Positions 35,486-48,000 of a stretch of DNA of 64,000 bases are shown in pieces (position 1 is the first letter of the stretch; the number at the start of each line of letters is the position of its first letter). A program made the position numbers and the translations under genes. Where the stretch lies: positions 176,169-240,168 of the forward strand of contig JABYQR010000024.1 in assembly GCA_022592445.1 (NCBI GenBank), given 5' to 3'. Origin of the DNA: Cytidiella melzeri. Taxonomy: Eukaryota; Basidiomycota; Agaricomycetes; Polyporales; Irpicaceae. A model generated the notes under the pieces. That model did no database searches. It was not told where the DNA came from and saw only the letters and a program-made list of their open reading frames with translations.

Positions 35486-37314
35486 TTTGGCGCTAATCAA
35501 TCTTCGGAGTTTTCAAGCCCGGGCTTTCGGCTCTCCTCTATCTTCACCTCTTTCACCTCGACCTTCATGCTGCTTGCCAATCCACAAGGCTACTTTGCGC
35601 TACGTTAGCCAAAGTTGCACTCTACGAGCGGGAACTTATGCTTGAGCTCGTAGTAGGTGTTTTGAACAGCCTCGGTAGATAGACGAGGCAGTCAGTCCCT
35701 ACTTTCTATCTCCGGTATGCGTACCCGACGTGATGGACAGAAAGGCGACCAGAAAGCACTGCACATAACTGAAGTACGAACGTTTCTTGGTACGCACTTA
35801 CTTGAACCATGGGGGTGATTCTACTTACGCCTCATTCCCACTGGCAGTCGAACTCAGTTCTCGCCGCAAGGCTCCTCCTCAATCCGGTCTAAAGGCTTCC
35901 AAAGCCCGTCACACGGCCACGACTCGTGAGTTTCAGGCGCTTTTGAGCTCCGGGCCCAATTAACTCTCTCCCGAAGTCCGCTAGTGCGCTCTGTGTAGCC
36001 TGAACCTCTATATCATGATGCGCCCAATATCATCAAGAGTGAGTACTCTTAAACCACAGGCAGCATTTCCTTACTATACTTATGTTTCAACCTTTGTTCG
36101 CGCAGTCTTGAAATTGAGGAAGCCGCAACTTGTACCACGAGGCTGTGACTATATTCTTTGGGAGGTAGAATTAACCCTCCCCTTCGGGGACTGCAAATCT
36201 TCTCACGGACAAAGTATCCCATCCGTAGTCCCACGGCGGCAAACCATACGAGCCAGGTATGGTCGAACGGCACTCACGGCTGTGACGTTGCGAGCGAAGC
36301 GAAGATGCATTGACCCAGGAGGGTTCTTATAAAACAGTCTCCAGGTCCTTGGTAAGGCAAGCGAACGACTTCCTCGTGCTGATTCCGTGTAAGCGTCTGT
36401 TTTTCGTCGTCCTCCAGTATGTCACTCAACCCTTGCCCATCTCATCTCGAGCAGCTATCAAATCCGTTCCAACCGCAACACTCCGTCGCTATCCTATTCG
36501 TCCTGGAGATTCCCATTGATGCCTCTATTGTTGAATTTGTCTACTCGAAAAAAACACGCCCGCGCCACAAATGACCACGCCTTCACGGCCAGAACCAACG
36601 TAACGCAAGGATTCTCCTATAGCGCTTTCTAACAGTCAAACGCGCGGCAACTATCAATCAACGCCAGGTAAGCTCTCAAATCCCAACTCTCAAGTTCTCT
36701 CCGACATGTCATCACCGGAGTTCAAGTTGGGACGTGAACAACGCACGGTCAGCTGACTAAAACCAGAATAGGGCCCGCACTCACCGCTGGTCTGTGCGCT
36801 TGTGGTACTGCACACCGGAGATGTATATGCACCGACTCGGATGAAGAGTTGGACCGATGAGAGGCAGAACTGCGCCACTTGACAGTATTGCAGCCGGACC
36901 ATGCCAGTCAGACATGCGAACGAACCTGCTGTCATGCGAGACTCATGCTCACCATGAGGCTCACCTGTGTACACTTCAACGTTTGAACCTTGGTCCCTCT
37001 TGAAAACTTCTTCGCTATCGGACCCTTACTAAGACCCCACGATCGTCGAATACGCTAAGTATAGCGCAGATTATATGATGCTCTTTCATCATGCATGACA
37101 CCTCGAGTGATTTCGACTTGTTATCCGTACGCCAGTCACTTGTGACTTTGTTATGGCCCATTATAACATCCACGGTGGGCGTATTCCAGGGATCCATGTT
37201 CAAAAGAAAGACAGCTATTCAGAATTATTCAAGAGGACAAAAGTACGTGTATAAGCAAGAATACTAAATACGAAAATCATCTTATGATCATGTATGAACA
37301 CCACCTGCACTGCT
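35486..37314. other. Stretch without a clear gene
   Basis: About 1.8 kb between the LTR-like sequence and the 3' end of the flavin oxidase gene. The longest frames (36015-36332 plus, 36690-36974 minus) resemble nothing known and have no splice partners. The left part may be internal sequence of the lost retroelement. Confidence 0.4.
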
Positions 37315-39351
37315 TCAGATCTTCCAGCCACCAGCAAGACCCATGACGTTCTTCGGGTCATACTGCGCCTTGAGAGCCTTGAGCAATGGCAGATTGTTCC
37401 CGTAAATCCTGTCCAGCGAGGTACTGTCAATCGCGTAGTTGCTGTACAACGGCGCGTTCGCGATGTTCTGGCCCTCGCTCAACGCCACCTTTGTGAGTTG
37501 CTCCGCGCTTTGCACAATGGCACTGCGCATGAGCGTGTCAGAGTCTGGCAAAGTCCAGGCGTAGTAGAGATTGAGAGGAAGGAGTGTCTGAGAACGCGAG
37601 GGAGGGTACGAAGCGGTCTGCACGGTGCCTTTGGCAAAGGCGCTCGGGAGGAACGGTTCGACATCGTAAGAGATGAATGTGGCGGACGCAAGGCCCAGTT
37701 CGGTTCCCCAGAACTAGTGCATATATTGAGTGAGAAGGCCAGGGGAAACAAGCGGGGACTCACAATTGATTCGTTGAGGACTGCGTTGATTACATCGGCG
37801 GAGTAACTGAGGAGCGACACAGTGTGGAAAGCACCACTGGCATTGAAGCGATGTAAGCCTTTGTCGGTCAGATGAGGGTTTATGACAGCTTACCGCGAAG
37901 TTGCAGTGGCGTTGGAAGGAGACACTTGGACGAGTGAAAGGAAGGAGCGAGTATCCACATTGGTCGACAAGGCAGGGATGGCAAGGAAATCATCGAAGAT
38001 CCCAGACGGCGGCGAAGGTCCGTCGTAGAAGATGATGACTGACGCGCCAGGCTGTTCGATGAGTCACGTCGCACATTAGACACGAATGCACGTAAAGAGG
38101 TGTAAAATGCTATGTACCTCGCCAAGGAGGAAGTTGTACGTCGTGATGATTTGGGCCTTAGGGTCGGTCACTTCGGATGAAAACTTGACTGTGGCAGCAT
38201 TCACTTTGTCAAGCTGGTCCTCAGTAATGAGCAGCAATCCCCCCTACAGATGGAGGAGTTAGCGGGCTGTGTCAAGACATGCATTAGGGAACATACCCAG
38301 ACTTGACCTTGAGGATATGCCTTGAAGACAAACTTTGTGACAATTCCCTACAATATGGGTTGAGCCGCAGGCTCAGGAAATATCAAGTCCAAACGCACAA
38401 AGTTATTGAAAGCTGAGCCCTGTGATTGACGTGGATTAGTCGTCGCCTCAACTATGCTATGGCGAAAGTGATATCTTACCTTTAACGCCCAAAATAGTTC
38501 CGGCTTACTGGAGTCGACGGTAGTCACGGTGCCGTCAGGAAGAACAAGTTCGAGCGATACGATGTTGTCGACGGTGAGACCATATTGGTTAGTCAACCAC
38601 GAATACCCTATAATTGCGTCAACCCTATGATCAGGTCCATTACAACGGCACGCAATGCACTGACCACCTCCGAGAGAGAATCCAGCAACGCCGACGCCGG
38701 TTACTCGTCCTCCGACAACGTTGACACCGAAAGGCTCGAGAGCTTCATAGACGTCGTCCCAGATCAGACCAGTACCGACGGTAGCTGTCTGGCTGTTCGC
38801 GTCATAGGTAACTTCGTTGAACCGAGACATAGCGATGTGCACGCCGGAGGTAGATGAGTAGCCTGGGTTCGTGGCATGGCCTCCACCTTTGACCTACACA
38901 ACGGGTTAGAACAGCGTTTGGCGCGTGTAACCATGCAAGCACGTACACCGAAGGGGGTGCCAGTCGATCCGACAATTTGCAGCTGCACCATGACGTGTTT
39001 GGTTTAGCCGGTAATCATGCGAGCCGAGGGTGCACTTACAATCTTTCCAAGATCTTCAGCAGTCCCGGGCTCTACAGAGCATGCTGAAATCTGAGAGCTC
39101 GATGAGGCCCAGTGCTCCAGATCCACTGTGTAGTGAAACGCGCCTGTGGATGAGTGCATTTAGTCTCACAGTCACGACTGAAAATTGGACGAGACGTGCA
39201 ACTCACCAGGCCAGTATACGTCCGACGCAGACGATATGGCACTCGCGATTTGCTTGCAGGTGTCAGTACCGTTGAGGGTGGCACGGACAGCAGGGACAAG
39301 TAACAACGACGTCGCGACGAGTGCCTTCAGAGACAACATGGGGGAGGACAT
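37315..39351 (-). CDS. Secreted FAD-linked oxidase (berberine-bridge-enzyme type)
   Basis: Secreted or lumenal flavoprotein oxidase. The start at 39351 gives MSSPMLSLKALVATSLLLVP, a signal peptide likely cleaved near VRA-TLNGT. The FAD-binding-4 (PCMH) domain includes LQIVGSTGTPFGV followed by KGGGHATNPGYSSTSGVHIA (His is the usual flavin attachment site), VGTGLIWDDVYEALEPFG, GVAGFSLGGG, and YSWLTNQYGLTVDNIVSLEL. The second cysteinyl attachment seen in bicovalent members is absent (GLTVD). The C-terminal BBE motif is YSNYAIDSTSLDRIYGNN with QYDPKNVMG. About eight short introns. Substrate unknown; such enzymes oxidise sugars, alcohols or alkaloids. Confidence 0.9.
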
Positions 39352-40173
39352 TGAGAACGGTGCCCTGTGGGTTGTAGTGAGAGGCAAAGCGGGTGACGTG
39401 GCGGGTTTAGTGGCCTTGCAGAGCGACATATATATACCCTGCGGTTACGAGGGTATGGATGACGTCGAAGAGCGCTGTGCTTGTAAATCTCGTCATCCGG
39501 CATACAGATGTAACGAGTCTAGCGAGCCCTTGATTTTGATGTAACATGAGAGTGAGTACTCCGCTGATAAATAATATGCAGCTGCTAACCTCCTGACCAG
39601 GCGTGCGTGTGCGCGGACCTGAAACTTTTATCTCTTGGTTGTCGTCGGGCATCAGCGTCAGCACATTCGTGGTCGACATGTAGTCCTTTTTCGTGTTCTG
39701 TTTTTCCCACTGAGTCCGACATACGGCTGTCGTGCAATTGTGTCCGAGGCTTGGCGAATCGTTAGTGTCGTGAGAGAAGTTCATTTCATCGTAAACGTGC
39801 CCGAACGTGACGCATGCATAGGACAATTGGTTCGCACGCTGACAACGATGGGAAAAGAAAAACATACGATACCTATACTGGTGGTTTTTCAGGCAGATGC
39901 TGGGAAAAACTTGTCAAGAGACGAGGTATCTGAAGACCAGAGTCACATCCCGACGTCCTGTCGAATAAGCTTTCCAACTACTGCCTAAAGTCCAAAATCG
40001 GTAAGTATCCAGCGCAGCCCCGGCGCTTGTATTGCATCAAACCTTACCACCCCGTAGCTGCACAGTTATCCGGTGATTGCCGTCTGTGGCTTAGGCGAGT
40101 GTGACATTGTGACCAGGGATCGTCAAGTTTAGTCCACGGTAAGGAACCCTTTGAAGCCGACTCCCCTCAAGCA
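39352..40173. promoter_or_regulatory. Divergent intergenic region, flavin oxidase / eL27
   Basis: 822 bp between divergent start codons. A minus-strand open frame of 152 codons (39407-39865) lies inside but has no family resemblance and no splice partners. Confidence 0.4.
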
Positions 40174-40806
40174 ATGGTCAGAGGTGAGTACGCTGTTCTT
40201 GTCAATGCTGAAACTATGCTAAAACCTTGCTCGTAGTGTACAAGCCCGGAAAGGTACGCCAACGTTGGAGCTATGTGAACTTGATTTAACACTGGGCACA
40301 ACCACTAGGTCGCCATCGTACTGGCCGGCCGTCAAGCAGGAAAGAAGGTCGTCGTCATCAAGCAGCTGGATGAGGGCACAAAGGAGAGGCCGTACCCCCA
40401 CGCGATTGTTGCAGGCATCGAGCGCTACCCCTTGAAGGTGACAAAGCGCATGGGTGCAAAGAAGTTGGCGAAGAGGAGCAAGGTCAAGCCTTTCATCAAG
40501 GTACGTGCTGCATATGGTCTACCCTGCCAACGTATTGACGTGTTCTGCACTTACAGGTCGTCAACTACTCACATCTCTTCCCCACACGGTATGCACTCGA
40601 ACTCGAAGGGTTGAAGGGATCTGTTGGCTCGGAGACCTTCAAGGAGCCTTCACAACGTGAAGATGCCAAGAAGCTGATCAAGAAGCAGTTGGAGGAGAGG
40701 TACACAACTGGCAAGAGCAAGTGGTTCTTCCAGCCTCTGCGCGTACGTGTTTCGCTCTACTCTGCCGCACCCCGCTTATGGAATCTATTGTACTTGACAG
40801 TTCTAA
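40174..40806 (+). CDS. RPL27: Cytosolic 60S ribosomal protein eL27
   Basis: Component of the cytosolic large ribosomal subunit. Exon 1 is 10 nt (MVR plus one base, 40174-40183), exon 2 encodes VYKPGK, exon 3 [20 protein letters not shown] through [20 protein letters not shown], exon 4 [18 protein letters not shown] through [12 protein letters not shown] final 6-nt exon gives Phe-stop at 40801-40806. All introns are GT-AG. Tiny first and last exons are common in fungal ribosomal-protein genes. Full length. Confidence 0.95.
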
Positions 40807-41206
40807 ACGCGGCCTGTTGGATATGAGAGGACCCAGAGTTGACTTCTCAAAACGTTTCGCATGTACATCACACCATGTCCTCGCGTACTCACTCTCGTAC
40901 GCACCCATGGCACACATGCTTTGCATACTGCATTTTACATGATCGATTTATTTGCTTGAGTATGTCTCAAATACCTGAATCATCCTTCTGCTAAGTTTGT
41001 CTAGTCATGTTAGCAGCTTGGAAGGAGAGCTTGCGCTGCGCGAAATTCGACACCTAATAAACACGATGTCTTTGTCAACCAGCTCCCTCAGAATATGCGC
41101 GCGGAGGAAATCTAGCGCACTGTTTAATGAAGTTCTAAGATACAAGACATCTAGGTCAAATGAAGAGTGAATTACAATTTTACAGCATCATGCCTCACGG
41201 TTGGAT

Positions 41207-41643
41207 AACGTACAAACACGCGTCAACAAAGGCCGCCGTTCCTGACCAACTTCGCACTGAGACTTTATATCTGATGTCTGTTTGTTTCTGTCACCCAGTC
41301 TCACATCGATGCACAGGCACGATGTACTCATGTAAGTTGGAACCGTTTAGAGAGCCGAGCCGTATGAACGGTAGCACTGCCCGTCACCGATCGCGACTTG
41401 GAGACACAGTAAGCACTCGCAGTCGATGTTTTACGAGCATGTTCATCCTCCTGATCGCTTCCAGAAGGTACCCACTCACGACCAAAGCTACTGAATACAT
41501 ACGGAGGACTAATAATAGTCAGATCTAGCCTGAGAGAGCACCTCATGCAGTACAGTATGGTCTCTCCAACCTCCCTGTTACACGATGCTGACAACCACAC
41601 AGCGCGAAGTACGCATATAAGCTTTAACATCGACGGTACTGTT
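41207..41643 (+). repeat. Dispersed repeat, copy 1 (about 0.4 kb)
   Basis: Non-coding stretch similar over its length, with gaps, to the reverse complement of 50681-51090. Shared words include GGCCGCCGTTC, GCACTGCCCGTCACC versus GCGCTGCCCGTCACC, GTTCATCCTC, GATGCTGAC versus GGTGCTGAC, ACACAGCGCGAA and CATCGACGGT. No open frame is kept in both copies. The family is not recognised. Confidence 0.6.
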
Positions 41644-41889
41644 GGGTGGCTGTATGCGCATACACTCTCAATCTTCTGAACCTTCGACGATCTTCAAGCT
41701 CTGGCTGTGGCCTCCGAGGACGCCGACATAGGCTAACATCTAATTCGAAGGTGTATGCTCTCGGAAGCCACCGTGGTTCTTGTCACATGCAAGTCGCAAA
41801 CGAAGCTAGAACGCGAAGAAGCGACGTGCCAGCCGCCACCACCTTCAAAGAAGCAAACTCGAAAGCCAACCCCCTATACTCTGCAAACA

Positions 41890-42077
41890 CATAAATACCG
41901 CCTGTCGCTCGTCTTTCAGCTCTCATCGTCTTGCCTCTCTTCTCCCATCGCTCACCCTTCCCTCGCGTTCCGCCTCACCTCACCCCTCCCTACACGACAT
42001 GTCGCAAAGCAGAAGACAGAAGAGGGGTGGGTCGGCCAATGTTGTTTACGCAACGGTTGTTCCCGTGTGCACCTGAA
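41890..42077 (+). other. Promoter-like sequence with a possible tiny ORF
   Basis: ACATAAATACC near 41890 resembles a TATA box and is followed by about 100 bp of CT-rich sequence as found before fungal start codons. An ATG at 42000 then opens only 25 codons (MSQSRRQKRGGSANVV). It may be the remnant of a gene or a short transcript. Confidence 0.25.
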
Positions 42078-42639
42078 TAGGGTCCCCAGGTCTTGTCACG
42101 TATAACGTTGGCTATGATCAAAGACGCACTTTAAACCCGGGGAAGGGCAGCTCGTCGTCGACGGGCTGTCCTGTGCAGTACCTTTACGTGGTCCCCGGGA
42201 TAATTACCCAAATGACGGGGAAACTGAACTGCACTTAATACTAATACCGTGGTGAGTGGACGGTTCTGATTGTCGATTTACACGGTAAGTCTAGCATGCA
42301 GCATGCCTGGCCTGCCATATTTGTGTATCTCAGCTTCACGTTCATGATCACGAATGGATACTTGCTAGTCAGTCACGGTCATCATTTCCTGATGTCCTGT
42401 ACAATAATTGCAGCGATTGCTATTTCCTCGGAAGTGGGACTATATACACGTTCAGGGGGACCGCTAGCTACAGCAACCACCACTCTTCTTCTAAGTGTGC
42501 GAGTAGTGTCCACTGCGCAGCAACTGAATGTCGGTTTCGCGTGCAAAGGAAGATACAAGAAAACACAAACGGCCGACGTTAAAGAGGAGCCGTACCTCGA
42601 AACTTGGTTGATGGAGTACATGACGCTCAACATATGCAG
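42078..42639. other. Stretch without a clear gene
   Basis: About 560 bp. Contains an imperfect 21-bp palindrome around 42151-42171 and plus-strand frames that run antisense into the nucleotidyltransferase gene. Nothing convincing. Confidence 0.4.
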
Positions 42640-43389
42640 TCACAAGATTTCCTCGTTTACCTCGAACCCGATTTCCGCCCACCTCGTTGCATGTGCCGGC
42701 CGGAGTGTCTCCAAGAACCTGGCGAGTCTAGCTCGTCCGGTACTCACGAACTCCTGTGGCAACCATCCCAAGTCGTCTGCGAGGTTCGCACCTCGCTCTA
42801 CAGCGATCCGGAGCAACTGTTCGATGTCGCGAATGTCCACGTACTGCTTTTGCCGCATGTCAGACCGAGAGGACGTGCGGTGGTCTTCCCAGCCTTGAAG
42901 CTTGAGGAGCAGGAGAGGGATAATGGGCATGACAGGAAGTTCACTCATGGTGTGGATCAGAGTGGGGGGTACAGATGGAATGTTGATTATCCCGGGTATG
43001 AGGATGTCAACTTTACAGGAGCGACGAGAGTAGAATAGCGTGGGGGATAGTCTCGCATAAAGTATCTTGTACGTCTCGCCGACTTTTTTCGACGGACGGA
43101 GGTAGAACGTGCTGGGGTCGCTCCGACTGATGAGGAGCTTGAGAGCTTCCGTTGTATGGATTGATGTCAAGACTACCAAATCGACATCCTGCCGTCAATA
43201 CCACTGGATTATCAGTAGTGAAGCAGAGCAGGAGTCGATGCGCCTACTCACGTTGGGCGTTCTGGTGTTCCCATACAGACGACATGCTGCGCCACCAAAC
43301 AGGTAGGTTGTAAATCCGTGCGCTCCTAGAAAGCGGACGACTCTACGAGCAACCTGCTTGACCTCCTCGTCTGTGGGTGCAAGACTCAT
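42640..43389 (-). CDS. Nucleotidyltransferase-fold protein
   Basis: The start at 43389 gives MSLAPTDEEVKQVARRVVRF, then LFGGAACRLYGNTRTPN, an intron, and DVDLVVLTS. The GG motif followed by D-V-D is the metal-binding signature of the polymerase-beta-like nucleotidyltransferase fold. The rest (KVDILIPGIINIPSVPP, PIIPLLLLKLQGWEDHRTSS, YVDIRDIEQLLRIAVERGAN) supplies the third acidic strand (VDILIP) and a helical C-terminal half, as in uncharacterised fungal members. It ends at 42640. Substrate is unknown; it could be an RNA- or metabolite-modifying enzyme. Confidence 0.8.
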
Positions 43390-43927
43390 AGCGACGAGTT
43401 GATGAGTGGGTGTGGCGATAGGCCTGAGAAGGTGGCAATGCGTGTTCAAGAAGGAAAACGATGTGCGCTTCATTGATAAACAGTCAGGGGTCCCGTGACG
43501 GCATTAGCCTGAGCGCGCTGCGACCATTGATCAGTGGTTTATCGACGTTCGAGCAGCAAGTAAAGACATAGAGTGCAGCTAGTCAGGACATCGTGGTTTG
43601 AGATTAAGAACGAGCAGGGCGGGATACAAGTCTGTTACACGGGACATCGGGCCGGCCACAACTTCATTAAAGGCTGGTTGATTACAACTGATTTGAATGT
43701 TACGCCGGCTTACTCACTACTACCCACACAGACATTGCGTGGGGCTACCACTGGCAAGGTATCAAGGTAGTTTTTGGAGTATATATGTAGCAACTGAGTA
43801 CTCATGCACATTTCTCCAACGTTCGCTAGCTCAAGTAAGTACTATAAGCTCAGCTAGCTGTGGGATACCTTCACTCGCATCGCACGCATCCTTTCAAGGA
43901 GCTCATGCCCTAGCTTCATGTTACAGG

Positions 43928-45220
43928 ATGTTCGCCGTTGCGGGATCCCTGCTGCGTTCCACCACGAGAGGCAGTCTGACTCCGTGGAGTCGACGTCTTG
44001 CGTCTATGGCAACCTCGACGAATAATGGCGTCCAGTACAAAGGACATACCTTCCCCTTTAGATGGCTAAGAGACTCCTGCCAGTGCCCACAATGCGTCCA
44101 TTCATCTACCCAGCAGAAGCTACACAGGACCTCAGACATAGCCACCGACGTACGTCCATCTCCAAATGGTGTGCATGCTTCTGAGGAAGGCGTAACAATC
44201 ACCTGGGCTCCCGGTCACGAGTCGGTCTACTCCTTAGCTTTCCTTGAACAATATTCTTCTCCTGCGAATCGACGCCAGTATCATGTAGATGTCGATCCCC
44301 TACCTTGGAATCACAAAGGCATCAAGACCTCCTCGTCACTTTTTGTCTCCTACGAAAGCCTCCATCATCCCTCCAGCCTGCTCGCTGCCATGACACAACT
44401 CATAAAGTACGGGTTGCTCTTCGTCACCGGGGTTCCCAACCAGAAAACCTCGAATGACGCCTGCGACCTACGCGACTTGGCCGCATACTTTGGTGAGCTA
44501 CGTGAAACGTTTTATGGACCCCTCTGGGACGTCATCAATGTCCAGAACAGTACCAACATCGCCTACACGAATCTCAACCTAGATCTTCACATGGACCTTC
44601 AGTACGTGATCTAATCGTCTAACGCTGTAGAACGTTCCATCAGCTCATGAAAACATAGGTACTTCCAGAACCCTCCACGTTACCAGCTCCTTCACTGCCT
44701 TCGAAACCGCGTGCACGGCGGGACGTCTATATTCGTTGACGCTCTAAACGCAGCCAACTCGCTGCGTACTACCGACCCTTCTGCATTTGACATCCTTGCC
44801 AACACCCCCGTTCATTTTCATTACATAAACGACGGTTACCACCTCCACGAAGCCCATCCAACTATTGAACTGGATCACTACGCCGACGAGAAGGAAAAAC
44901 CCATAAAGTTCATCAACTACTCCCCGCCATTCCAAGCCCCGCTCTCGCCGACGATGCCTCCCGAGTTCTACACCGCGCTGAAGCGGTTTGTGTCTTTCTT
45001 GGAGGCACCAGACGCCAAGTATGAGTATCTGTTGCGTGAGGGTGACGCAATGGTCTTTGATAATCGGAGAGTCTTGCATGCGAGGACTGCGTTTGCAGAT
45101 CAGGAACAGGGCGAAGCTAAGGAAAGTGGGGCACCGAACCGGTGGCTCAAGGGATGTTATATTGAGGCAGACGCTCTGCTCAATCGTCGGAGGGTGTTGA
45201 TGAGGTCTGTGAGCTCGTGA
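43928..45220 (+). CDS. Gamma-butyrobetaine hydroxylase-like 2-oxoglutarate dioxygenase
   Basis: Fe(II)/2-oxoglutarate oxygenase of the carnitine-biosynthesis family (gamma-butyrobetaine or trimethyllysine dioxygenase). The start at 43928 gives MFAVAGSLLRSTTRGSLTPW, a likely mitochondrial presequence. The N-terminal zinc-binding domain is FRWLRDSCQCPQCVHSS. The catalytic domain includes LIKYGLLFVTGVPN, AYFGELRETFYGPLWDV, then the iron ligands in LHMDLQ (HxD), an intron, and YFQNPPRYQLLHCLRN. The distal His is in RRVLHARTAF, followed by the Arg that binds 2-oxoglutarate (RWLKGCYIEAD). It stops at 45218. Which of the two carnitine enzymes it is cannot be decided. Confidence 0.88.
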
Positions 45221-45450
45221 AGTCGTTCGGGTCAGACTGGGAAGGCGGAAAGCCATATGACCAGTATCAATACCAGCTTGCTGTCAGATTTCATCGCATC
45301 TATAGTCTTCTACTTACAATGACTGACGGCTAGGACAACATGCTCAAACGAAAATGGAGGCTGCTAGACAAACAGAGCACTAACTGTAGAATTTGTATAC
45401 AAACGGACCGTGACGTCGCAGAACGTCGTCAAAAGAAAGCAACAAGTTCA

Positions 45451-48000
45451 TCACAAAACGTATATAAAGTCCTCGTTCCTTGTGTCGGTGAGATCGTCGA
45501 ACGCTTTGGCGTTGAGGACTTTCGGGTTGGTACCCTGGCTCACCTCCTTCTCCCTATTGAGACGATGGAGACGCTCGGCGTCTTCGGCAGTCTCGAGAGA
45601 CGTATCTACGACATCGCCGGCTTTCCCTGCGAGTCGCCTCGCTGTGACGTGCCTCTTGTTAAGTAAGGCGAGGTAGGCAGCGGTGCCACTAATTCCCGCC
45701 GAAAACAATGGAGTCAATACGCGTACCCTTCCAGACTTGGTATGTAGCTTACAGAATAGTAACAGCCAAAGCGACCCAGCAGACGAGGCTATAGGGGGAT
45801 GGTACGTCAACTGATGAGGATGCAAACCTGGAAAGCAATAAGTACGTACTTGCCAATGAGACCGCGTCTGTAGACTGGAGCTTCTTCAGAGGTGTAGAGT
45901 AGTGGACCAACAATCTGGCAATTGATCACATCAATCCAGACCACAATAATTAGCAATGAACTTCGAGCAGCCAACTCAGTGAGACATACATTGCCTGCAC
46001 ATTGAGCAACAAACACGGTCGCTGTCCAGATGGATTAAGTGCAACGCCGATGTTGACTATCAACCACATCCGCGTACCTGTGGTACAAAGCTTCTTGGTA
46101 TGACCAGCAGTGTTCTGGCTACTCCAGGTGTACAGCATCGGCTGCAAAGCGGTGAAGAACGAGGTCTGCATCGCAAAGTACCTCTCAGCTTTGGCTAAAG
46201 ATCTGCAATGACGTTTTCATAAGATGACATACCACATAGTAGCATCCGAGGAGCGTGTTCCGCAACTCTGGACCACGTCCGAGGGTGAGTAGGGCAACGG
46301 CGCCTCCAATCGTTGGCAGAGTCAGGCATAATAACACTGGAGCCTTGAGCTTGATCCTGGTAGCGATGTAGGAGGAGAGGATGATGATGATAAATTGCAG
46401 AGTCACGAAAGGGATGTTGAGGAGCAAAGTGTTGAACTATGGTAATACAACAAAGGTCGTTGTTACTACTTCGGAAAACGCATAAATAATGACAATGCGT
46501 TACCGTATTAAAGCCGAAGCCATTGATGATAAGAGGACCAAAAGTGCTGATACCACCACTCGGGAGGCTGTGCAAACGTAAGACGCCGAAAGATTGAAGT
46601 AAAGAGTGCTACTCGCGCGCAGAGGAAGAGCATGGCAAACCAAAGGTAAGTTTTCACATCGAAGACAAAGTCCTGTACTTGGTCCCACTTCCATACTTTT
46701 GCTTCCATACCCTGTATCAAGAGTGCGTCAATTCGTTGGTAAGGTGGGGCAACTCATCGACTTGCCGTGTTATTAGCTCGGATACGCTCGATGGCGACGA
46801 TCTTCTCTTCGTGGGTGAGAAATCTTGCTTTGGGAGGGGAGTCGGGCAGAACAATCCAAACAATGGGAGATACGACAACAGTCAGTAGGCCGACGAAGAG
46901 GAAAATCGCCTGTGGTTATTGATGATAGAATAGTAAGTACGAGAGCAGATGTGTTGTATGCGGCCACTTACCTGCCACGGGTGAAGCACGTTGCTATGGA
47001 TGTGTCCAACGCCCCAAGCAATAAGCGATCCAACCTGTGTACATGACCATTATTGGCTGGCACTCGAGAAGTAATATCTTAACCAACCATCCCAGTAGCT
47101 GCGTTGGCCCCATACCAGATTCCGAGGCGCATGGTCTGTTCACGTCGTCTCCACCACTACCGGTGCTGAACTTGTCAGTAAGCAAAAGGCAAATGTATAG
47201 CATAGGCAGACCATTTGTGTGATTGTGATGAAGCACGGCGCTGATGAAGGCTTACACGTGAGTATAATCCATGCATGGTGACCGGCGAACTGACCGACAG
47301 TGGCCTCAAATATGCCAAGGAAAAAGCGAGCAGTTAGGAGGCCTATGAAGTTGTGCGCGGCTGAGCTGCATGCCACAACTGTTCCCCACATGAAGACATT
47401 GATGAACACTGGCGTTTTGTGAGTATTAACCGAAGTAACGAGGATTTGAAGCTGAAACTTACAGTACTTGGCTACAGGCATACGAACAATAAGGTAGGCC
47501 GATACAGGCTGCCATACCAGCTGAGCAACATAGACGATGCTGCCGAGCCAGCTATATGCGGTCCCGTGAAGATCTAGCCATCATGGAGAGTAAGCACATG
47601 AACGAAACATACTAGCCAGTGTTCTCACTCGCATCGGTTTGAATGCCGAACACCGACGCGTATGAAAGCGAAGACCTTTGCAGTTAGCCCACGGCTATTG
47701 CGAGTAGGCGGAAGCAACATACTTATCGAGCTGTTGAAGAAAATAGATCGTGAAGATGACAGGCATCAGCCACAAATCAATCTTGCGAAGTACAGCACGA
47801 TCCTGCTCTGCAGTGACGATGACATTCTGGGCAGAGTCGCCTAGAATTGTCAAGGCAGCATCTTTACTTGAACTACCACTAGACCCGGCACCTGGAGTCT
47901 GTCCCTGTGTCTCCAAGCCAGCAGCGACCTCGTCGTGTTGGACCTCGAGCTGCTTGTCAAGGCCCTCAAGAGAGCGGATGGGAGATGGTGGACAGGGCAT
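45451..48000 (-). CDS. MFS transporter, Dal5-like anion:cation symporter
   Basis: Major facilitator permease like the allantoate permease Dal5. The start at 48000 gives MPCPPSPIRSLEGLDKQLEV, a long cytosolic N-terminus, then AVLRKIDLWLMPVIFTIYFL before the first helix. Typical blocks follow: HGTAYSWLGSIVYVAQLVWQ, VFINVFMWGTVVACSSAAHN, LTARFFLGIFEATV, GIWYGANAATGMVGSLIAWG, FLTHEEKIVAIERIRAN, GISTFGPLIINGFGFNT, PVLLCLTLPTIGGAVALLTL, and NTAGHTKKL in the second half. The C-terminal tail is hydrophilic. Around ten introns. Likely substrate class: small organic anions such as ureides, vitamins or peptides. Confidence 0.9.

Noticed and set aside
39407..39865. Minus-strand open frame of 152 codons between the flavin oxidase and eL27
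   Set aside because: No family resemblance, no splice partners, runs into the flavin oxidase promoter.
42151..42171. Imperfect 21-bp palindrome
   Set aside because: Three mismatches and no context that suggests a function.
44744..45256. Minus-strand open frame of 170 codons
   Set aside because: Antisense of the last exon of the gamma-butyrobetaine hydroxylase-like gene.
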